Below, one piece after another: positions 44,170 through 57,483 of a stretch of DNA of 64,000 nt (its first letter is position 1; the number at the start of each line of letters is the position of its first letter). Origin of the DNA: Bolinopsis microptera (Eukaryota; Ctenophora; Tentaculata; Lobata; Bolinopsidae); NCBI RefSeq assembly GCF_026151205.1, contig NC_087074.1, positions 992,001 through 1,056,000 on the forward strand. Direction: 5' to 3'. The position numbers were made by a program, and so were the translations under genes. The notes below the pieces were generated by a model. The model ran no database searches. It was not told the DNA's origin and was given only the letters and a program-made list of their open reading frames with translations.

Positions 44170-45670
44170 TTCAAAAAATGTAGGAGAAGATAGATTTTTA
44201 GGAACTCGATTTCAGGAATTTGAGATTGAAAAATCGCTCGGCGCAATACAATTACACATAACGTATTGACCCTTAGAAGACCGGCGATAATTTCGGCTAG
44301 GAACAATATTTTTTCCATGGGAACCAAAAGCAGCTGGTAGATATCAATCCCTCTTACCAGAAACAACTATAAAGTCAATATGAGAGAATTTTGATGACGA
44401 CCTCCCCTAGCCCCTTAACAACTGTTTTCGGGGCCAAAATCAAAACGCCCTGTCGTCGTATGTATCACCATGTGTCGTCAACATGACCATGTACCTCGTA
44501 ACATATGTAATCGCCATGGCTACGACTTGGTATCCGTGCTGTGATGGTGAACGAATAAACACTACAGGACAGATCGAACGAAATACGCATCACACACAGA
44601 CAAAATACACGAGTGGACTACTTTGTACACACTGCTAGTTCAAAAACCCTCACTTGCCAGAGAGGATAGATAAACTGATCGGGGCTCATCTCACCTTTTG
44701 ACAGGATAGATTGTAGATTTGTTGGAGAATTTCAGGTATTTGGGATATTAATTTGATAGCTGAGTATATTTTTATTGGTCATGATTAAACTGCATAACTG
44801 TATGGTTAGGTTAACTAACCAGTTGTGTAGACTTTCTGCACATCCTGTGGGAGTTTTTTACATGTGACATCTCGTCACAAACTTATCATTTAACCTCACC
44901 ATTTTCAATGTTAAATATGATAGTGTATGTGGATGTAACAATACAAAAGACTGGATATGTTCATCATATTCTATAGTTAAAAGAATCTATTAAATACTAA
45001 AAGTATTAAAATATTATCATGAAAATATGAATTTAAGATTGCTTTTTCATGATAGAGTTTCAATCAACCAAATATAATAGCATAACAATAACCATAGAAA
45101 ACAATACAGGTAGTCAGTACTGAACACAGATTCTACACTTCTCCCCCCATTCGTTAAAAAGCGCTGTAATGGTAACAAATGTACAGGTCATATCCCTCAT
45201 CCTCTCCAAATAATATCTATATTATTTTATAACTTGTAATTATATTATCTTACCTATAGATAGGTTTTTAAAGCTAGACCTTGTGGTGGGGTATTTAAAA
45301 ACATGGTCCGTGTTTTAGTGTATTGCTACCTGGGGGGGGTGGTTGATAATAACACTGTTACTATGGTAACATAAAAGCCATGGCTTATTGTTCAAACCTT
45401 TTTAACACGTGACCAACGCAGCACACCCTGGTAACTATTGTTTACTCAACCTTAGCTACCCATCCGTGGCTAACGTTAAAAAAAAAAACCAATAAATTAA
45501 TAACCTCATAAACCATGATCAATCCCATCGGGACAAAAATTAAAACACCGAGGTTAGTGCATAAACGTGTAGTAGTTTAAAATCAAGAAATAAAATAAGA
45601 CAGGGTATATTTTAATAAACAGCTAACGGCTAGATTTACCACGTGATCTACTTTTTATTGTTTACACTTC
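44170..45670. other. Intergenic stretch, no gene recognised
   Basis: AT-rich sequence with scattered short frames. It has one CACGTG at 45653-45658 and a run of G at 45333-45341. The short frame at 43633-43735, which emerges from the satellite end, has no recognised features. Confidence 0.45.
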
Positions 45671-45862
45671 CAGAGGAGTTGTTTACCCACCTCCCAGGGA
45701 AGTGTCTGTTTTACGTTTTAGTTTCGCGACCTGAGGTGTATTTCCCACCCAACTAGACACTCCCACTCACTTTCTGCTACTCTCCTGGATACTGGACCCT
45801 ACGCCCTCCACTTCCTCAACTCAGCACTCAATGACAACTACATCTCTACGAACTTGGTGGCG

Positions 45863-45956
45863 ATGAAGCGCACACTGATACTAATCCTCCTTGTCTCCCT
45901 CTCGTCTTCCTGGTGCAGTCTGAATATTTTTCGAAGAAGACGACGATACTGGTTGG
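45863..45956 (+). CDS. Probable signal-peptide exon of a second gene
   Basis: ATG at 45863 encodes MKRTLILILLVSLSSSWCSL, then NIF, five arginines and YWL, ending phase 1 at a GTAAAA donor. The basic start, long Leu/Ile core and polar C-region are a textbook signal peptide, and the Arg run could be a processing site. The local sequence is more GC-rich than its flanks. The frame is open upstream to a TAG at about 45720, and an acceptor-like CTTCCAG at 45667-45673 precedes it, so an internal exon is possible. No following exon is identified; the right duplication arm begins 870 bp downstream. Confidence 0.5.
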
Positions 45957-46821
45957 GTAAAATTAGGATGAGTAAGAGGATGTAGAGAGCGATGATAAAA
46001 GGATTGAAACTTTGAATGACGCAGCAATAAAATGCGAGAACAGAAGTGCAAGGATAATTTATCAGAAAAGTAGCAAGAAGATAAAAGGTTGGTGCGGAGA
46101 CTTGAAAAAAGGTTCTTCGATGAGATAGATGAGGGTCAAAGCAAAGAAAAGAAAATAGAGCGAAAGGAGTTTCTAAAGAGGGCTTGATAATGAAGTTTTG
46201 ATAAAGGAGAAAGACTTTAGTATATAATAATATGCCTAATCACACATCAGTTACCTACTGCATCATAGAGACACCAAAATCTACTCACCGTCACCTGCGG
46301 AGAGAAAAAGCCTTCCTGATGCGGGAATTTAAATTTTACTTTTCAAAATAATTAGATTATAATCAATTCTCCTCCCTCGATTTTTCAGTTTCTCTTTCAA
46401 TCAATGTAACTAAAACGTACAAATAATTATCGAAATTATTGATTCATCATCACAATATGAAATCAACTTCTGAGCCTCTGGCCAAAGCTAAATATCAGTG
46501 GATCGTGTATTAAAATTCAAAGTTACACATCCCATTCTAGTACCATGGAGAATCACCAATAAATTCTAAACTGTGTACGGCTGCTTTACCGTGGAACCTT
46601 GTTTTCGGTGTGGGGTTCGATTATGGGATAGATTTTGTGACGTTTTCTAAAAAGGAGCAAGATCTACCAGATTTTCCTTTAACGTTCTATAAAATACTAC
46701 TGACAATTGTTAAAGTACTTTCTGTCACAGTTTGTAAAACTTGAAGTACATTAAGTGGGGCCGGGGGGGTCTCTATCAAAATTCACTCGAAATCCGTTTT
46801 TATAGTTATTTAATACTAACT
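45957..46821. other. Non-coding stretch before the right arm
   Basis: This is probably intron sequence of the gene starting at 45863. It is A/G-rich to about 46230 and AT-rich afterwards. No exon is seen. Confidence 0.4.
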
Positions 46822-49800
46822 TGATAAGCTTCAGAAATCCCAGGAGTCTATCCTACTTTACTTTCCTATAAAAGTATCTAACTATTCAGGTCAAGGTCAG
46901 ATCAATATCTGAGGAATTCTGAGGCAATATTGTTTAATATAACCTAAAACAATATCTGACAAAACGATTGTGAGCAAGAAAACCTTAAAACTGACACGTT
47001 GCAACTGCTACTGTCCTCGTCTGATCGCTGGATCAGAGGAGGGAGGTTAGCGATGTTGACAGATCCGATTTAGAGAGGATTTGTCAAAATACAAATATCT
47101 AGATTAGCATACTCATAGCTTACTACTAATACTCATACTCATAGCTTGACAGTAGTAGTTCGTGCTGCAATAATTAAGCTCTGCAACCGGAATTTGTATG
47201 GTTTCCGCACGTTTCTATTTATGTTATATCACCTAGAGTCACCCTATGCGATCTTAATTTTTGAATGAAAAGCTCATCAGTTTGTCACTATTTTAGCCTA
47301 TATAATACTGAACAACAGCAATTACTAATGGTGTGATGTAAGGACTACTTCAATTCTCAAAAAAGTGGAGTGTTGACCATTCCTTATTATTCCTACTCCG
47401 AAGAAGACCTTGCTTATAGGGTTAAAATATGCTAAATCGAAATTAATAAATTAGATAGGATATAATAGGATGCCAAATATTATAATGACATGTTGTTTAA
47501 CGAATAAGTAAAAGAATGCGAATTTAATACATACGAGAAAATATATCAAATAGTTTCATGACACCAGCAAGGAGGGTACGGAGAAGATTTACAATCCTCA
47601 AGTTATGTCAACTTAACGCTGGACAGAAAAATTTAAGATATGATGAAAAGTCGTATCATAAAGTCATAATATAAACTAGTCTACAGAAATAATACTCAGA
47701 GTTTAATGAGTGCATGATGGTAGAATTACATTTATTTATAGTTCTCTCCTCCATTCTGGTTATGTGTGAGGGCGGTTGCAATTATTGCAAAGTATCGACT
47801 AATGATAAGGTCAATTTTTACGGAAAAGTACACAAACATTGATATATAATGGCGCGATGAAACTACCGGACCACGATGTATGGGGACTTGCCACCCATGA
47901 CAACATTAAAATATATAGATTCTGTTACTACCCTGTTTTATGTACACTGAAGACCATATTACAATATTATCATTACTGTAATATTAGGAGGGAGGTTTGG
48001 TACACTTGTTACTAAGTAAACAGCTCCATCGTTTTCACAGTTTCACAGTTTCATTAGCATTGCTAATCCGATTGGGGCAAAGTTAAAAAAACATTAAGTT
48101 CAACTGAATAAGATTAGGGCAAACTGCCTGAAATGTGAAACTTAATCCCGATTTCAGACTCCCTAAGTAAACTTTTGATTGAACTCCCTCCGTGGGAAAA
48201 AGAACAATGTCGAAAGCATTCGTCCCTCAATTTCGTTAAGATCAAGGTATGGGCACCGTAAGAGCTTCAAATCTATAATTTCATGGTACTATTGCTAGAT
48301 TAACTGCATATTACCAGCTGCAGTAAAAAATAGTTCATTAAATCTCAAGCACAGACAACTGCAGTTAGATGACCGAACAAGCGAAGTCAACTGCAGTTAG
48401 ATAATAGAACGGAACAGAACCTGCATCAAAGTTCGACAGTGTAACATAATAATATATTACTGACCGAATCAAAATACAATAAAGTAGTACAATGAATATG
48501 ACAGAACAATGCCAAAACAGTGACGCCTGATTGCCGGAGATGTGACTTGGCAAGTGACGGGCAGTGCCATCGGACAAGTCACCGTAACAAATAATAAGGT
48601 GTTGTTCATATATATTATTACGTAATCACTTTTTGGAAAATTTATAACCCCTCCCCCTCCATAATCAGTTTTGCGCATAGCTATCGTGTTAAAATTACAC
48701 TAGCGTAATCATTTCTAAACGCCTCCCCTCCCCCTCAGTGATTACGTAATATGTGAAATTGTGAACGACGCTTTATTTGGTATTTAATCGCGGTGAGTAT
48801 ACCTTATCGGACCTTATTTGGACGGACATTAAATGAACGGACATAATTATGAACGGACATTAATATGAACGCTAGAAGGCACTCAAAACCATCAAAAATC
48901 CGAATTTTTTTCTTTTTTTCAATTTCAAACGTTTTTTTATTTCAGAAAATGATTTTTAAATCCATTTTTATACATTAAGTAAGAAAAGCAATCGTTAAAC
49001 AGTAAAAAATGTTGAAAGATGTGTACATGATCTATCAGTGTCTAATATCGCATATCATCTTCATCAAATGGGTTTTCGTGCATGAAACAGTTCAACGTTT
49101 AAAAATTAACTTTAAAAATTAACCAACGTTGGCCTATAAAACGTTTAAGAAATTTCCATTCACAATCTAAAATTAAATACAACGTTAAAACGCTGATCAA
49201 TTTTAAACGTTGCTCATATCAATTGGTTCATCTTTTTGGGCGTTCGTGTAATTTTTTATCCCAGTTTCAACGTCTTTTCAGTTTTCAGTTTCAACGAGGC
49301 AGCTAGAAACTTGATCTCTATTTCCAGACTTTCATAATGATCATTAGGCTCACAACAGCTGGAATAAAGTAAGTTAACCTCCTTTCTGGCTCACTTGTGG
49401 GCTGCTTTAGAAGGCTATACTATATATATATATTATATAACTGTCTAATTGAATAATTGGAAGAGAACTCCATCAGGCCTAGCTGAACCAAGCGGGGAGT
49501 TGATACACCTTTCACAAGCAAGAGCCACTTTGGTCTACTTGCTGTGAGGTGTCTCAGCTACGCCTACATGGGTTGGGGGTCCCCCCTTTTCTTTTTTTTT
49601 GGCTTTGCTGTTTGGTCTGCACTGATCACCATTATTTAGGACTCGACATGATTTAGTGTTTTACAGTGTGGGAGCTTGGGAGTAATTCTTAGAGGGAATA
49701 TCTTCGATCAGATTTGCAAGGGTTTTGCTTGACATTAGCGATTCATCAAGAGCGCTTTTTCCATGGGATTTATTTTCGTTGACTTACATGTTGCGTAGTC

Positions 49801-50160
49801 TGAACTCTGATATCATTGTGGTAATTTAATTTCCCGAAGCTGCAAGATTTTGCAGTTTTTTATTTCCGGGTGCAGATAATTATAAAGACTTAAAATAGAA
49901 TTAAAGTCGATGTACCAAGCGCTTAAGGGCCGTTGCAATCTATAAAAGTATAAATAAATTGTATAGTGGAGGCACTATTTACTCAATTTAGGACAGGCTC
50001 TGTTAACTTGGTGAGAAAAATCGCCATCAGGTCTAAATTCTTTTCTTTCTCAAGGGCTCAGGGTATCCGTATGGGTAATAAGATTTCAGTGATGCAGCTA
50101 GATTTCGAAATATACCTGGAACTTGTAATTCATAGACTGTGTATTTAACAATTACCATAT

Positions 50161-50187
50161 TAGGAACCGACCGGATATCCGGCAGAA
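50161..50187 (+). mobile_element. Isolated hAT terminus related to 62579
   Basis: TAGGAACCGACCGGATATCC and the following bases match the left end of the hAT element at 62579 with one or two changes. No partner terminus is seen nearby, so it looks like a truncated end within the short TIR-A copy. Confidence 0.55.
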
Positions 50188-50925
50188 TATTTTTTTTTTA
50201 ACGGAGAAAAGCTGTTTCCAGAAAACATTTTCGGTCCGAGTCATTCTCGATACGTACCTCCCATATCGAGAGCTCCCGCTTCCGAGATCGTTTTGGAAAA
50301 GGGAGGCCTGCCAGCTGCCTTCCGTGATCACATTACAAGGGGAAGCCTCGAGTGCAAAATTGTGGAGAAAAGTGGTTACCAGAAAAACATTTTTTCAAAG
50401 AATTCAGAAAACCGAAAAGCCAACCTGCCCCTCCCCTCACCTCTAGCAGACCTCTAGACGGAGACCTAGTGTTGCTCTTTATCGCGTTTAACATTTCGAC
50501 CCAGTTTTGGCTCCGAGTAAAAACGAGCCAGTGATAAAATATGCTTACATGCGAATCAAGGAACTATTAATAATTAAATTGTGCCCTGAATCGGGAAAAA
50601 TTGACAACTGTGACGCTCATTAATTGGTATTTGGTCTATCTAATGGCTCGGCATATTTTTGCAATAATTTACAACTTAAAGCATCAGTAATAGTAATACC
50701 CGCTTTTTGGAAACCTTTTTTTATCAAACTACCTCGGTCCTGCATTTCAGTGTAAACTTTTACAAGCCATTCGGCGTGAAATGGTTTTATCTTAGACAAC
50801 TTTAGGTTAACCTTAAAGTTAACATCACGTGGAGCTTTCCCAGCACTTATTTGTTTCATTACCTCCCCTGAGTATATTATATGAACTATAACAACGTCGG
50901 ACAATGTCCTTGGCAACACGATTTA

Positions 50926-51028
50926 CTTTGTATCACGTGGTGACCCCCACTGTCGCTTCACTATAGAGTTTCGACGGTACAGGGGGAGCCGCGCACTCGT
51001 GCGCGGCGGGTCATACAACGTATGACAA
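50926..51028. mobile_element. 103-bp MITE-like insertion in TIR-A
   Basis: GATTTA occurs at 50920-50925 and 51029-51034, while the long TIR-A copy has one uninterrupted GATTTACCG at about 19561. The insert ends are partly inverted (TTTGTATCACGTGGTGACCC against TTGTCATACGTTGTATGACC). It carries a 20-bp palindrome at 50988-51007 (GCCGCGCACTCGTGCGCGGC). The duplication may be 6 or 7 bp. It is too small to code. Confidence 0.75.
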
Positions 51029-54000
51029 GATTTACCGAAGTATCTAGAGGCTGAAATATAAAACAAGTTAGTCATGTTGGCGGGGACTAGGCACTAGCTC
51101 ATGAACTATGTTGTTGAGTGCCATAATTTCGTTGACTTTTTCCGTCAAGCGACCCTTGAAAACATCATATATTAGAAAAGTTGTTAGTGCCTCCGGCAGA
51201 CCAAGGACTAGGAGAACCTTTTCGTCGTTAACATACGTAACGGCACTATGATGTTCTTGATAAAACTTATTGTTGTAGATTCATTTGCCCAATGTTTTTC
51301 GTTAAAAGAACCTCAAAGTCTTTCGGAAATGTATATTTAGGAAGAGATTGATTTGTTTTTCCCTTGCAGATCAACTGATGGGCAAAAAAATTTAGATCAA
51401 GATAGTGATCATGCCATAATGTGATATTTACAATTCAGATCGTTAAAATTTTATAATAACTTGTTTTTATTGATTCAACAATATAGTTTAGTCTAATGAT
51501 AGCTATTGAAATACACTAAAATTAAAAGTTGTCATATTCTGGACAAAAAGTTCGAAATGGAAAAATTTTTGAAAAAAATTCAACGGACATCAAGTTGATG
51601 TCCGTCCTTCAACTTGGACGGACATCAAATGAACGGACTTTATTTGAACGGACATTAAGATGAGCTCTAGGGCCTCCAGCGTTCAAGTAATGTCCGTTCA
51701 AATAAGGTCCGATAAGGTAGTAGTTCAAGTTGTACTGAAGCTAGCCTCAATCAATAAAGCTAAAATTCATTTACACTTTACAGTATCCCAGTCCAGTGAA
51801 TGTAAGAGGTTAAGTGACAATAAAGAATACAACAAAATGCAAAAAACGCTTGCTAAAATTGTAAGTGATTTACTTTAAAAGCGCCATTATATTAACAACA
51901 TAACCCCAACTGCAGTAAAAATACCTGCGGAATTTTTCACCTCAAGTGCGAATACCCTTTTCGACTTGTACAGTACCTTCTCAAATTGTACTTTCTAGCT
52001 GTTCGATATAAAGGATTTGAAGAAGAATAGCTCCAAACAAAACAAACGAGTCTAATTTATATGAAACTTCAAGATTCAGATTTCAATAAAATTTGACGAC
52101 AGGTATTTAAAAAACTGTCGCCTAATGAAATGGTAATGAGAGTGAAGCCACGAAGCAGCTTTACAGTCAAACTCTTAGGGTATCATCGAATTATCTTACC
52201 TCATAATTACATGAAACAACAATAAAATGTTATGTAATGACATAAATTGAATGACATAAATTGAATGACAAAAGTAACTGACCCATTGTTGGTTGTAACT
52301 AGTAGTCCAAAGGGATCAGAAGTTGTGAGCTCCCCTCACAGCCATGATCCCAGCCCTGTATTTTCTCGGCTCTCGACCTGATAAAGAGTGCCTTAGGTTA
52401 GGTGTAAATTGAAAGTGGTTTTCCTGGCCATGCTTTATTATATGGCGGGACTTTGACATATCATCCGACAATTACGATTTGTTGGAAATGATAACCTTTT
52501 TACAACCTGGCTACACTAGAAAATAACGATTATCTGAGAATACCTGATCTTCATTATTGGGAGCTCCTTCGACGGCTATCTGTGATGTCTACAGCATCAC
52601 AGGAAGCGGTTTATTCTACTTCATATATGGAAGATTCTAAATCACCATACTAGGCCACGTTTTAGAAACATTACAGTCATTCCATCTGCATGCAGAGTGC
52701 AGACACAGCTCAACAGCGAACTAGTCACTGTTTGGTAACGAATCTAAACATTGGTGACATTGGCTAAGGTATTGGCCCTGCTAGCAGACACTAGCTAGAT
52801 TGTGGGTCTCTTGAGACTGATCGAGTGCATGAGACTAATTAATGACAATGCTGCCTGCAGGTATATTCTATGAGTATTTCAAACAGGACGTGTGATAAAA
52901 TTAAAATAAAATATGTTCCAGGTCGCTGCACAATTACGAATAACTTCGAGATATAAACGTGTTTTTCAGACCCTACATATATACAGGGTCATATTATATT
53001 AGTTTGGTCGGTATCGTGGTCCGGTAGTTTCATTGTGTCCTAATATATAAATATATATATATACAGGTTCATATTAGTTTGGCCGGTATGTGATCGTTCT
53101 CATTTTATTACGGCCCTCTCTCTATATATCGTCATGTGGCACAACTCTAAAGCTGGCCAAGTGAATTGTTCCAACTAATTTCATGTCATATATCCTGGCC
53201 CTGGCCCTTGCATGCCTTTATGAGTTCTACTTTTAAGCAACCAATCGGAAACCACGTAATCTTTGGTCAGTCAATCAGCTTTGAGCAACAGATATACCAG
53301 GCCATGAAACAAATACTAAATAACAGAAGATGAAGTATAACAACATACATTTTATAGTTGCAAGGAGACGATCATCACAGTTGCAGCGTCGACTTTTATT
53401 ACAGTTGTGGTGACTTTTATTCTTCTTCTTCGTGACTTTTATTTTGTAGACGCCGCTCAAGGTAGGAAGTTGATATCTCAAAATGATAAGTATCTTTGAA
53501 CAAGACTGATCTGAATCAGTTTGTATTGAGGGTACTCCTCTACCAGACTATCCATTAGAGGTTATTCAGCAGTGGCCATTTTTCTGGGGCAGTTCGGTAA
53601 TCTGTCGGTTGATGCTCACACTTAACTGGTTAACCGACTAACTATGAACAAGTGATATTCACACTATTCACCATAGTTGGGCAGGGTTACCTCTATTTAT
53701 GCTTCTGAATACACTGAGTACCTAGACTGCATTTTCCTTGTGTGCTCGTAATAGCTGACATGTTGTTACCTCGACAAGAAGACATTGTTAACTCGGTCAA
53801 AGCATATTATCACCCATATCACTACTTGTTTGCTTCTGAAATACGAAAAGAAGCTCGTGTTTATTAGCTATAACTTGCTGCTTTATTTCATAACTTAGAG
53901 CTCAACGTTATCATCATGAATGGACAGTTTGTGGAGCAATTTATTCAAATTATACTTACCGAAATCTAAATTCTTATCGACCATCAGAAAAATTGTATCC

Positions 54001-55742
54001 GCTACACTAAAAGCTCGATATTGCTATCATTTGCAAGTAGTAATTGGACAATATCACAGTGAAAAATATGAGTTCATATATAGATATATCTGTCTCTGGA
54101 GTCTCGACTGTCATTACTTAGCCGTTCAAATGTTATTGATTTAATATTTCTTTCTAAATGAGACCAAGATGCGGTAGTTTCTTCATCACGGCATCCCCAG
54201 TGCGTCATAGAATGTGTCAAGTATTGACAGATAGGCCGCTTAAAGCAAGCTTAAAGCAAGGCCCAATATATTCCTTCTAGGGCGTTGTCGAACCTTCTTT
54301 TCAGAACTGAGAGTTCATCGTTTTCTGAAGTAACTTATTCTTCAAGTTACTTAGTAGAATCGTTGGTTTAGATTCCTTTAATCTTTTAATTAAGATGTAA
54401 TATTGATGTAATGTACTGCGAGCTGGTCTCAAGTCCAGACGCCATCATTTCATTTTCATAACAATAACCCTGTGTAGTTATTGACTACTGATAAGATGTT
54501 TAAAGTGGTTTTTATTGATCCCAGGACTTCACAGCTAAAAGAATATTTAGTGTTTTACATAACGAGTGATTTCTTGGGAAGTCAGGATTCTTTTATGCAT
54601 TATTTTTAGGTAACTCTGGATACATGACATAGGTCCCATACGTCACAGTGACAAGGATCAAGCTGGTTATCCCATTTCCAATAATGTGGTGGACTAATGT
54701 TTGCCAGACATTAGTCGTAACATACCTTCTTGAATATTCTTTAGCTGTATACTTATAGTTATAGTCCGATCGTTGGATAGCTAAATTTAGTTTCGTTGAA
54801 ATTTAGTTATTAAATTCTTCGTCTATAAAGCCAAAAAGTCCCTTTTAGCTGAATGGTACGTTGGCAATAAACTCCGCCTACCAATTCCCTTATCCAAAAG
54901 GTTTTATTTTTATTTTCTTGTTTGTATTTCACTTTTTCAGATTAACCAGCCTGCTATGTTTTTGTTTTTAATTTTATTGCCATTTAATAATAATTTACCG
55001 ATCTTTTCAGATCTTTAGGATGTTTATTGTTAACTACTTCAGATTTGTGTAAAGTTTGATAATAACAACCAGCCTGATAAAGGCTCTTGCTCACTTTACC
55101 AAATATCTGGATAGAAAAACATGACTAACCGCAGCCATTTCCTTTTCCTAAATGGCGCTGAAATGAAATGGTTCCTCCGCGGTAAATCGGGGTTTTACTG
55201 TATCTCGATAGTAAAACATGACTAATCGATTGCTGCAGAGTGCTACAAAGTGATACAGAGTGCTGCAGAGTGACACAGAGTGCTGCAGAGTATAGCTCTG
55301 TCAGACACGAATCTGAATGTTTGTAACATTAGTCTGTTGGAGCATAGTGACACAATGGCTATTGAGTCAAGTATTGAGTACACTAAAACATTTAGCTCAC
55401 AAGCTTGCAAGTACGACGTTCTGATCCTATTGCAAACAAGATATAGGTGTTTTCCCAAGAATGTTTCCAATGTTTGAGATGTATCAGAGGTGATGATGGG
55501 GTTATCCCCCCTCTCTCTCTCCCTGCCGTCAACCCTGCTCCAGCTCGTGACTCGAACACACGTACGATTGGGTTTTGTGAATCCTTTGATCTTTCCGTTG
55601 TGGTGGGGTTTGGGTCAGCTTGCAGTGTTCGTTGAAAATGAACTTTGTCGACACTTATACATTTTGGGTCTATTAAACTGATGGGGTAACCCTCACATTT
55701 TCTTGTGACAGTGGTGTGATTACATATACAATTGTATAAATC

Positions 55743-55934
55743 ATGAATTTATTATTTAAGATGATCGCGGTAAGTGGTGCCGACATTGCGGCATTAGTGT
55801 TCATTTACCTTTGTACCAAGGACATGGACATTGGCAAAAATGCAGCTATTTACTTTTACCTGTTCGTACTTGTGGCCTTTATCCTCGTGGGAAATCCGAC
55901 CAAATACTCTTACCTTACGGATATTCAATCATAG
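55743..55934 (+). CDS. Small ORF with two hydrophobic segments, edge of right arm
   Basis: A 63-residue frame begins MNLLFKMIAVSGADIAALVF. It has two hydrophobic stretches (about residues 5-24 and 35-52) separated by a charged turn (CTKDMDIGKN), as in a small membrane protein or a fragment of one. Its stop lies right at the arm boundary. In the left arm the equivalent (minus strand, about 5831-5640) is shifted by one base near the start and runs on into unrelated sequence. I do not recognise the family. It may be a relic exon of a membrane protein rather than a free-standing gene. Confidence 0.35.
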   Translation: MNLLFKMIAVSGADIAALVFIYLCTKDMDIGKNAAIYFYLFVLVAFILVGNPTKYSYLTDIQS

Positions 55935-55936
55935 TA

Positions 55937-57180
55937 TCCGTTGAGCATGCTCTAAATTTCCCAAATTTATTTTCAGAAATACGTTTCGCCCCGAAATAAT
56001 TGTTGCCTCATTCAGATTCTATTATCATTTTATAACTATAACAGGAGTATTGAGAACAACTGTTGTTTACAGATGAGCTGATGAGCCAAGAAACGCTTCA
56101 ATAAAAACAGTTGTTTACGTCTGGAACACGAACTAAATACCGGCATATCTAAACTTGATCCCCGTCAATATTTTCAATTATTTTTCCCGACTAGTTTTTC
56201 ATCAAGTACCATGCTTCAATAAAGATACCGGCTTTTATTTCGGTCACACGTGACTCTACAGAAGAAACAATACATGCGAAATATTGTCATTGACGTTCTG
56301 TTTCGAGTCAATGTGTGCTAGTCATGTATACGTCAGCTCGTTTCTAGCTTGTTCCAGACATCCCACGACATATTTTCTTATCTAATCAGCTTTTCTTATC
56401 AGCGAAAAGCAATAAAATTTATCTGAATAGTAAACCTTGAGATCAGATGAATCTTGTAAGGTGTTGTACTTCTCAATATAGTGATTGAAAAATTTGTCAA
56501 CAAACCTCACCCTGATAACGTTACTATATTCACTTCTCTTTTGCGTCGTGTCCTTTATATTACGTTACCCCGGCAACGAAAAGCTCCAAATCGTAATAGA
56601 ATATATATTTCTCTCCGGGAATTATATCCCCGAAAAGTCGTGAACACTGAGAGCTGATAATTTGCAGATTTTTCCCGCAAGGAACCGAAGGTATTATGAG
56701 CACAAATTGCGAGTCACCTCAGACTGGCTGGCGGAAAGTTTCAAAACAAAATAAATAACAGTTGCGCACTATATATTACAGTATGATGCGCGTATCACAT
56801 TACACATTCTTTCATTCAGAAACCGGAGAAAATTATAACAAATAACACCTTGGATTAGTTTCGTGCCGCGCTATCCCTCCGCTAAAGCGTCACGATTTAT
56901 CGCGCGTAGCACTCAACAGCCAAGGTATTATTCTATTTTATTTATAGTATATATATTAAGCTAAATCACTATAAATATCTCCGGGATTTCGACGCGGGAT
57001 CATATTATCACTCAGCCCGGCCCGCTGTTAGATAAACATCTCAAGGTGATATCATCCCGCCCCGGAAATTTGTATAAACCCGGCCCGCTTTTAAGTCGTA
57101 ACTGATGTTTATCATTCAATTCTCCGACTTACAATAATCAATGATACTGCTGATTAGAACTCGATAATAGTAGAACAGTT
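55937..57180. other. Non-coding stretch right of the duplication
   Basis: No gene is recognised. It becomes richer in CpG towards its right end (56860-57180). Short simple duplications are present. Confidence 0.45.
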
Positions 57181-57191
57181 AGACGCGCGAT

Positions 57192-57275
57192 CACGTGGGC
57201 GCGTCACGTGCGTACCACGTGCCACCAATAGCATACGCCGAGTCTATACCACGTGACACGAAAGCGCACCACGTG
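57192..57275. promoter_or_regulatory. Cluster of five CACGTG E-boxes
   Basis: CACGTG occurs at 57192, 57205, 57216, 57250 and 57270, five sites in 84 bp. The element is palindromic and is the core of bHLH-leucine-zipper sites (MYC/MAX, USF, MITF/TFE). The surrounding 300 bp are CpG-rich compared with the rest of the window, as in a promoter or enhancer. A candidate start codon lies at 57484. Function is inferred from site density only. Confidence 0.6.
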
Positions 57276-57483
57276 ATATGAAACATCGTAACCGTCCACT
57301 TCTTTTACACGCAAATTCCTGGGAACGTTGCCAAAGCAGCTAATTCTTGGAATTTCTCCAACGCGTGGCGTGAGAAGTTGGCGACTAGCCAGCTACCCTT
57401 GTCCGTGCCCTGAAAATAGTATTGTTTTGCTTGCTCTCCTTCCCGCTCTTGTTCCTGCTAACGTTCAAGCTATTGCTCCACTA

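Larger units (their letters stand above)
48802..51717 (+). mobile_element. TIR-A transposon, short copy (2.9 kb)
   Basis: It starts CCTTATCGGACCTTATTTGG and ends with the reverse complement. The first 930 bp match 9803-10712; sequence from 49737 on matches 19297-20646, with other insertions. Relative to the long copy, 8584 bp are missing, and three extra bases (ATT) sit at the junction (49734-49736). The equivalent site in the left arm is empty (GAACTATACTCACC at about 20917-20930), which fixes the ends. No transposase is visible, so it is non-autonomous. Confidence 0.88.
46822..55936 (-). repeat. Right arm of the large inverted duplication
   Basis: This is the reverse-complement counterpart of 5640-22911. 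It is about 6.2 kb once its TIR-A insertion (48802-51717) is removed. It lacks the 406-bp MITE of the left arm: the uninterrupted target AGCTTTAC is at 52157-52164. It also lacks the left TIR-A insertion. One small copy-number difference is visible: a 21-bp in-frame addition near 53385-53410 relative to about 7985 in the left arm. Visible pairwise identity is very high, so the duplication is fairly recent or has been homogenised. Confidence 0.9.
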
